Assembly (NCBI GenBank): GCA_945878515.1 | Contig: CAMCTL010000133.1 | Span: 1 to 9,457, forward strand | Length of the DNA: 9,457 nucleotides | Direction: 5' to 3' | Source: Flavobacterium psychrophilum | GTDB taxonomy: Bacteria; Bacteroidota; Bacteroidia; Flavobacteriales; Flavobacteriaceae | Shown: positions 7,602 to 9,457 of the stretch, in pieces | How the letters are laid out: each line of letters opens with the position of its first letter | How positions within the stretch are numbered: position 1 is the stretch's first letter | The notes under the pieces: model-generated | Told to the model about the DNA's origin: nothing | Database searches by the model: none | What the model saw: the letters and a program-made list of their open reading frames with translations, nothing else | Position numbers and translations under genes: made by a program

Positions 7602-9457
7602 ATGGTAAATAAATTATCCTTCGCAAAAAATCTTCTGTATGTAATTTTTTTATTACCAATTCTCGGTTTTGCACAAAAGCAAAATAACAACAATCGGCCT
7701 CCTAATAGCAAAGTGAATTGGGAGGATTTTATATCACAGCACGATTTAGTATGTGAAGTATTGCCTTTACAATGGAATGAAGGAATGTTTGTTGGAAACG
7801 GTCATTTAGGAATGATGGTTTTTGCGACTTTGGATGATAATCGCATCGATTTTCATATTGGCAGACAAGATGTTACCGACCATCGCAAAGCACCTGACAA
7901 AAAAACTTCCTTGGGTGTGGAAGGAGCATCTGTTTATGATTTTTCACGTCTTGACCTTGGTCGATTGGTGTTGCGTCCATCAGGAAAAATTATTTCGGGA
8001 ACGATGCGACTTGATTTGTGGAATGCTGAAATTAAGGCAAAAATAATTACATCATTAGGCACCATAAGTTTTCGTGCATTTGTGCCTTACAATGAAATGG
8101 TTCAAATTATTGAAGTGGAATCAACTGAAAAAAACGGAAATATTGATGCTCCCTACAAATGGGATTTTTTACCGGGATTTTCATCCTCTTCTCGATTAGT
8201 AGCTAAAGGCAAACCAGCTGACTATATATTGAATCCTGCTCCAAAAATAATTACTGAAAATGATAAAATAATATGTGTTCAAAGCCTTTGGGCTGGTGGT
8301 GATTATGCCACTGCCTATATGGAAAAAAGCAGCAACAAGCCTAATGCTTCTACTTTATATTTATCAACCGCCAATGAGGTGCCCAAATCAGATGTATCTA
8401 TAAAAGTAGCAATCAAAAGCATTTCTGAAGCGGCATCAAAATCTATTTTACATATTGAAAAAGAACATAGAGAATGGTGGCATAACTTTTTCCAAAAATC
8501 ATTTATTTCTATTCCCGATGCACAAATGGAGTCTTTTTACTGGATACAGCTCTATAAAATGGGAACTTGTTCGCGCCCAGATGCTCCGGCTGTCGATTTA
8601 AATGGACCTTATTTTCGTCTAACACAGTGGCCCGCCTTGTGGTGGAATTTAAACGTTCAACTAACCTATTGGATTGTTAACGAAAGCAACCATTTAGAAA
8701 TGGGAGAAAATTTTATAACTTTAATGGATGAACAGTTTGAATCATTGAATAGAACCACTAATATAACTAAATTAGGTGATTTTGCCTGGGCATTACATAA
8801 TTATTGGTTACAATTTCGAAATGAAGGCAATTGGAATGCCATACAAAAAAAATGGGTTCCCAAAGCAATGGTAATTATGGAAAAATACGAAAAAATGCAG
8901 GAAAGAGACTCTCTTGGTCGCATTGGTTTACAGCCAATGGGATCTCCTGAATTTCATAAATTTGATAATTTTCCGAATACAAATTATAACTTGGCAATTA
9001 TGCGTTGGTTGCTCAATAGTTTGATTGAGTCTAATGAAAAAGCGGGTGCCAATAAAGATAATGTAGCCAAATGGAAACAAATGATTAACGATGTTATTCC
9101 CTATCCAGTTGATGCAAATGGATTAAAAATTGCCAGCAATCAATCTCTTGATGTGTCGCATCGTCATTATTCTCATTTGTTGGGGTTGTATCCATTATTT
9201 CAGTTAAACCCCGATAATGAAGAGGATAGAGCGTTGATATTAAAATCGTTAATTCATTGGCATAAAATAGACGCTGGCAAAGGGCTGGCAGGCTATTCTT
9301 ATACAGGAGCTGGTTCTATGTATGCTGCTTTGGAAAAAGGAAATGAGGCATTCGACGTTTTAAAATATTTTCTCAATGGCGACTTGAAATTAGGACAATT
9401 AGCATCAAACACTTTTTACACAGAGGCTAAGGGTAAAAATCCAGTCATTGAAACTCC
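7602..9457 (+). CDS. Exported GH95-like glycoside hydrolase (C-terminus missing, runs off right edge)
   Basis: The frame from the ATG at 7602 is open for 618 codons to the window edge. It begins with a signal peptide (cleavage after A24, GFA|Q). GH95 enzymes are inverting alpha-L-fucosidases or alpha-L-galactosidases with an N-terminal beta domain and an (alpha/alpha)6 barrel. Matching motifs are GNGHLG at 65-70, WWNLNVQ at 347-353 (N349 and N351 fit the Asn pair that activates water in AfcA), SPE at 448-450 (E450 a candidate general acid) and HRHYSHL at 520-526. Departures are GRQDVTDHR at 87-95, and IET at 616-618 where I would expect the classic IDGN, so the catalytic acidic residue may be E617. 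This suggests a divergent GH95-like group whose sugar specificity could differ, for example L-rhamnose. It starts 66 bp after the sulfatase stop, so it is probably co-transcribed. Confidence 0.8.
   Translation, partial: MVNKLSFAKNLLYVIFLLPILGFAQKQNNNNRPPNSKVNWEDFISQHDLVCEVLPLQWNEGMFVGNGHLGMMVFATLDDNRIDFHIGRQDVTDHRKAPDKKTSLGVEGASVYDFSRLDLGRLVLRPSGKIISGTMRLDLWNAEIKAKIITSLGTISFRAFVPYNEMVQIIEVESTEKNGNIDAPYKWDFLPGFSSSSRLVAKGKPADYILNPAPKIITENDKIICVQSLWAGGDYATAYMEKSSNKPNASTLYLSTANEVPKSDVSIKVAIKSISEAASKSILHIEKEHREWWHNFFQKSFISIPDAQMESFYWIQLYKMGTCSRPDAPAVDLNGPYFRLTQWPALWWNLNVQLTYWIVNESNHLEMGENFITLMDEQFESLNRTTNITKLGDFAWALHNYWLQFRNEGNWNAIQKKWVPKAMVIMEKYEKMQERDSLGRIGLQPMGSPEFHKFDNFPNTNYNLAIMRWLLNSLIESNEKAGANKDNVAKWKQMINDVIPYPVDANGLKIASNQSLDVSHRHYSHLLGLYPLFQLNPDNEEDRALILKSLIHWHKIDAGKGLAGYSYTGAGSMYAALEKGNEAFDVLKYFLNGDLKLGQLASNTFYTEAKGKNPVIET

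Noticed and set aside
7822..8046. Plus-strand frame of 74 codons
   Set aside because: It is an out-of-frame reading within the GH95-like gene, whose own frame is open and conserved throughout.

Overview
The window looks like part of a polysaccharide-utilisation region from a Bacteroidota bacterium, most likely a flavobacterium. It is AT-rich, the genes lack clear Shine-Dalgarno sites, one start is preceded by a TAnnTTTG-type -7 box, and one protein ends in a type IX secretion (T9SS) C-terminal sorting domain. No SusC/SusD pair, regulator, transposase, tRNA or rRNA gene is visible.

Layout. The minus strand from 2456 down to the left edge encodes an exported heparinase II/III-like polysaccharide lyase, cut by the window edge. 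A 487-bp divergent intergenic region follows, with two inverted repeats and a candidate promoter. On the plus strand comes a small secreted protein (2944-3891) with a CBM6-like body and a T9SS tail, closed by a strong hairpin terminator (3926-3959). Next is a run of four same-strand genes: an L-rhamnose mutarotase (rhaM-type, 4037-4351), an L-arabinose/L-fucose isomerase-family enzyme (4557-5969), an exported formylglycine sulfatase (6063-7535) and an exported GH95-like glycoside hydrolase (7602 to the right edge, cut there). The gaps of 205, 93 and 66 bp hold no convincing terminator, so the four are probably one transcription unit.

How they work together (inference). The exported lyase would cut a uronate-containing chain, the CBM-like protein would bind it at the surface, the sulfatase would remove sulfate esters, and the GH95-like enzyme would release terminal sugars. 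The two cytoplasmic enzymes would then interconvert anomers of the released deoxy sugar (RhaM-type mutarotase) and isomerise it to a ketose. This points to a sulfated glycan containing uronic acid and L-rhamnose or L-fucose, such as an ulvan- or fucoidan-like algal polysaccharide or a bacterial exopolysaccharide. The exact substrate cannot be settled from sequence alone. The most unusual points are the pairing of a rhamnose-type mutarotase with an arabinose/fucose-type isomerase, and a GH95-like enzyme that departs from the classic family motifs.
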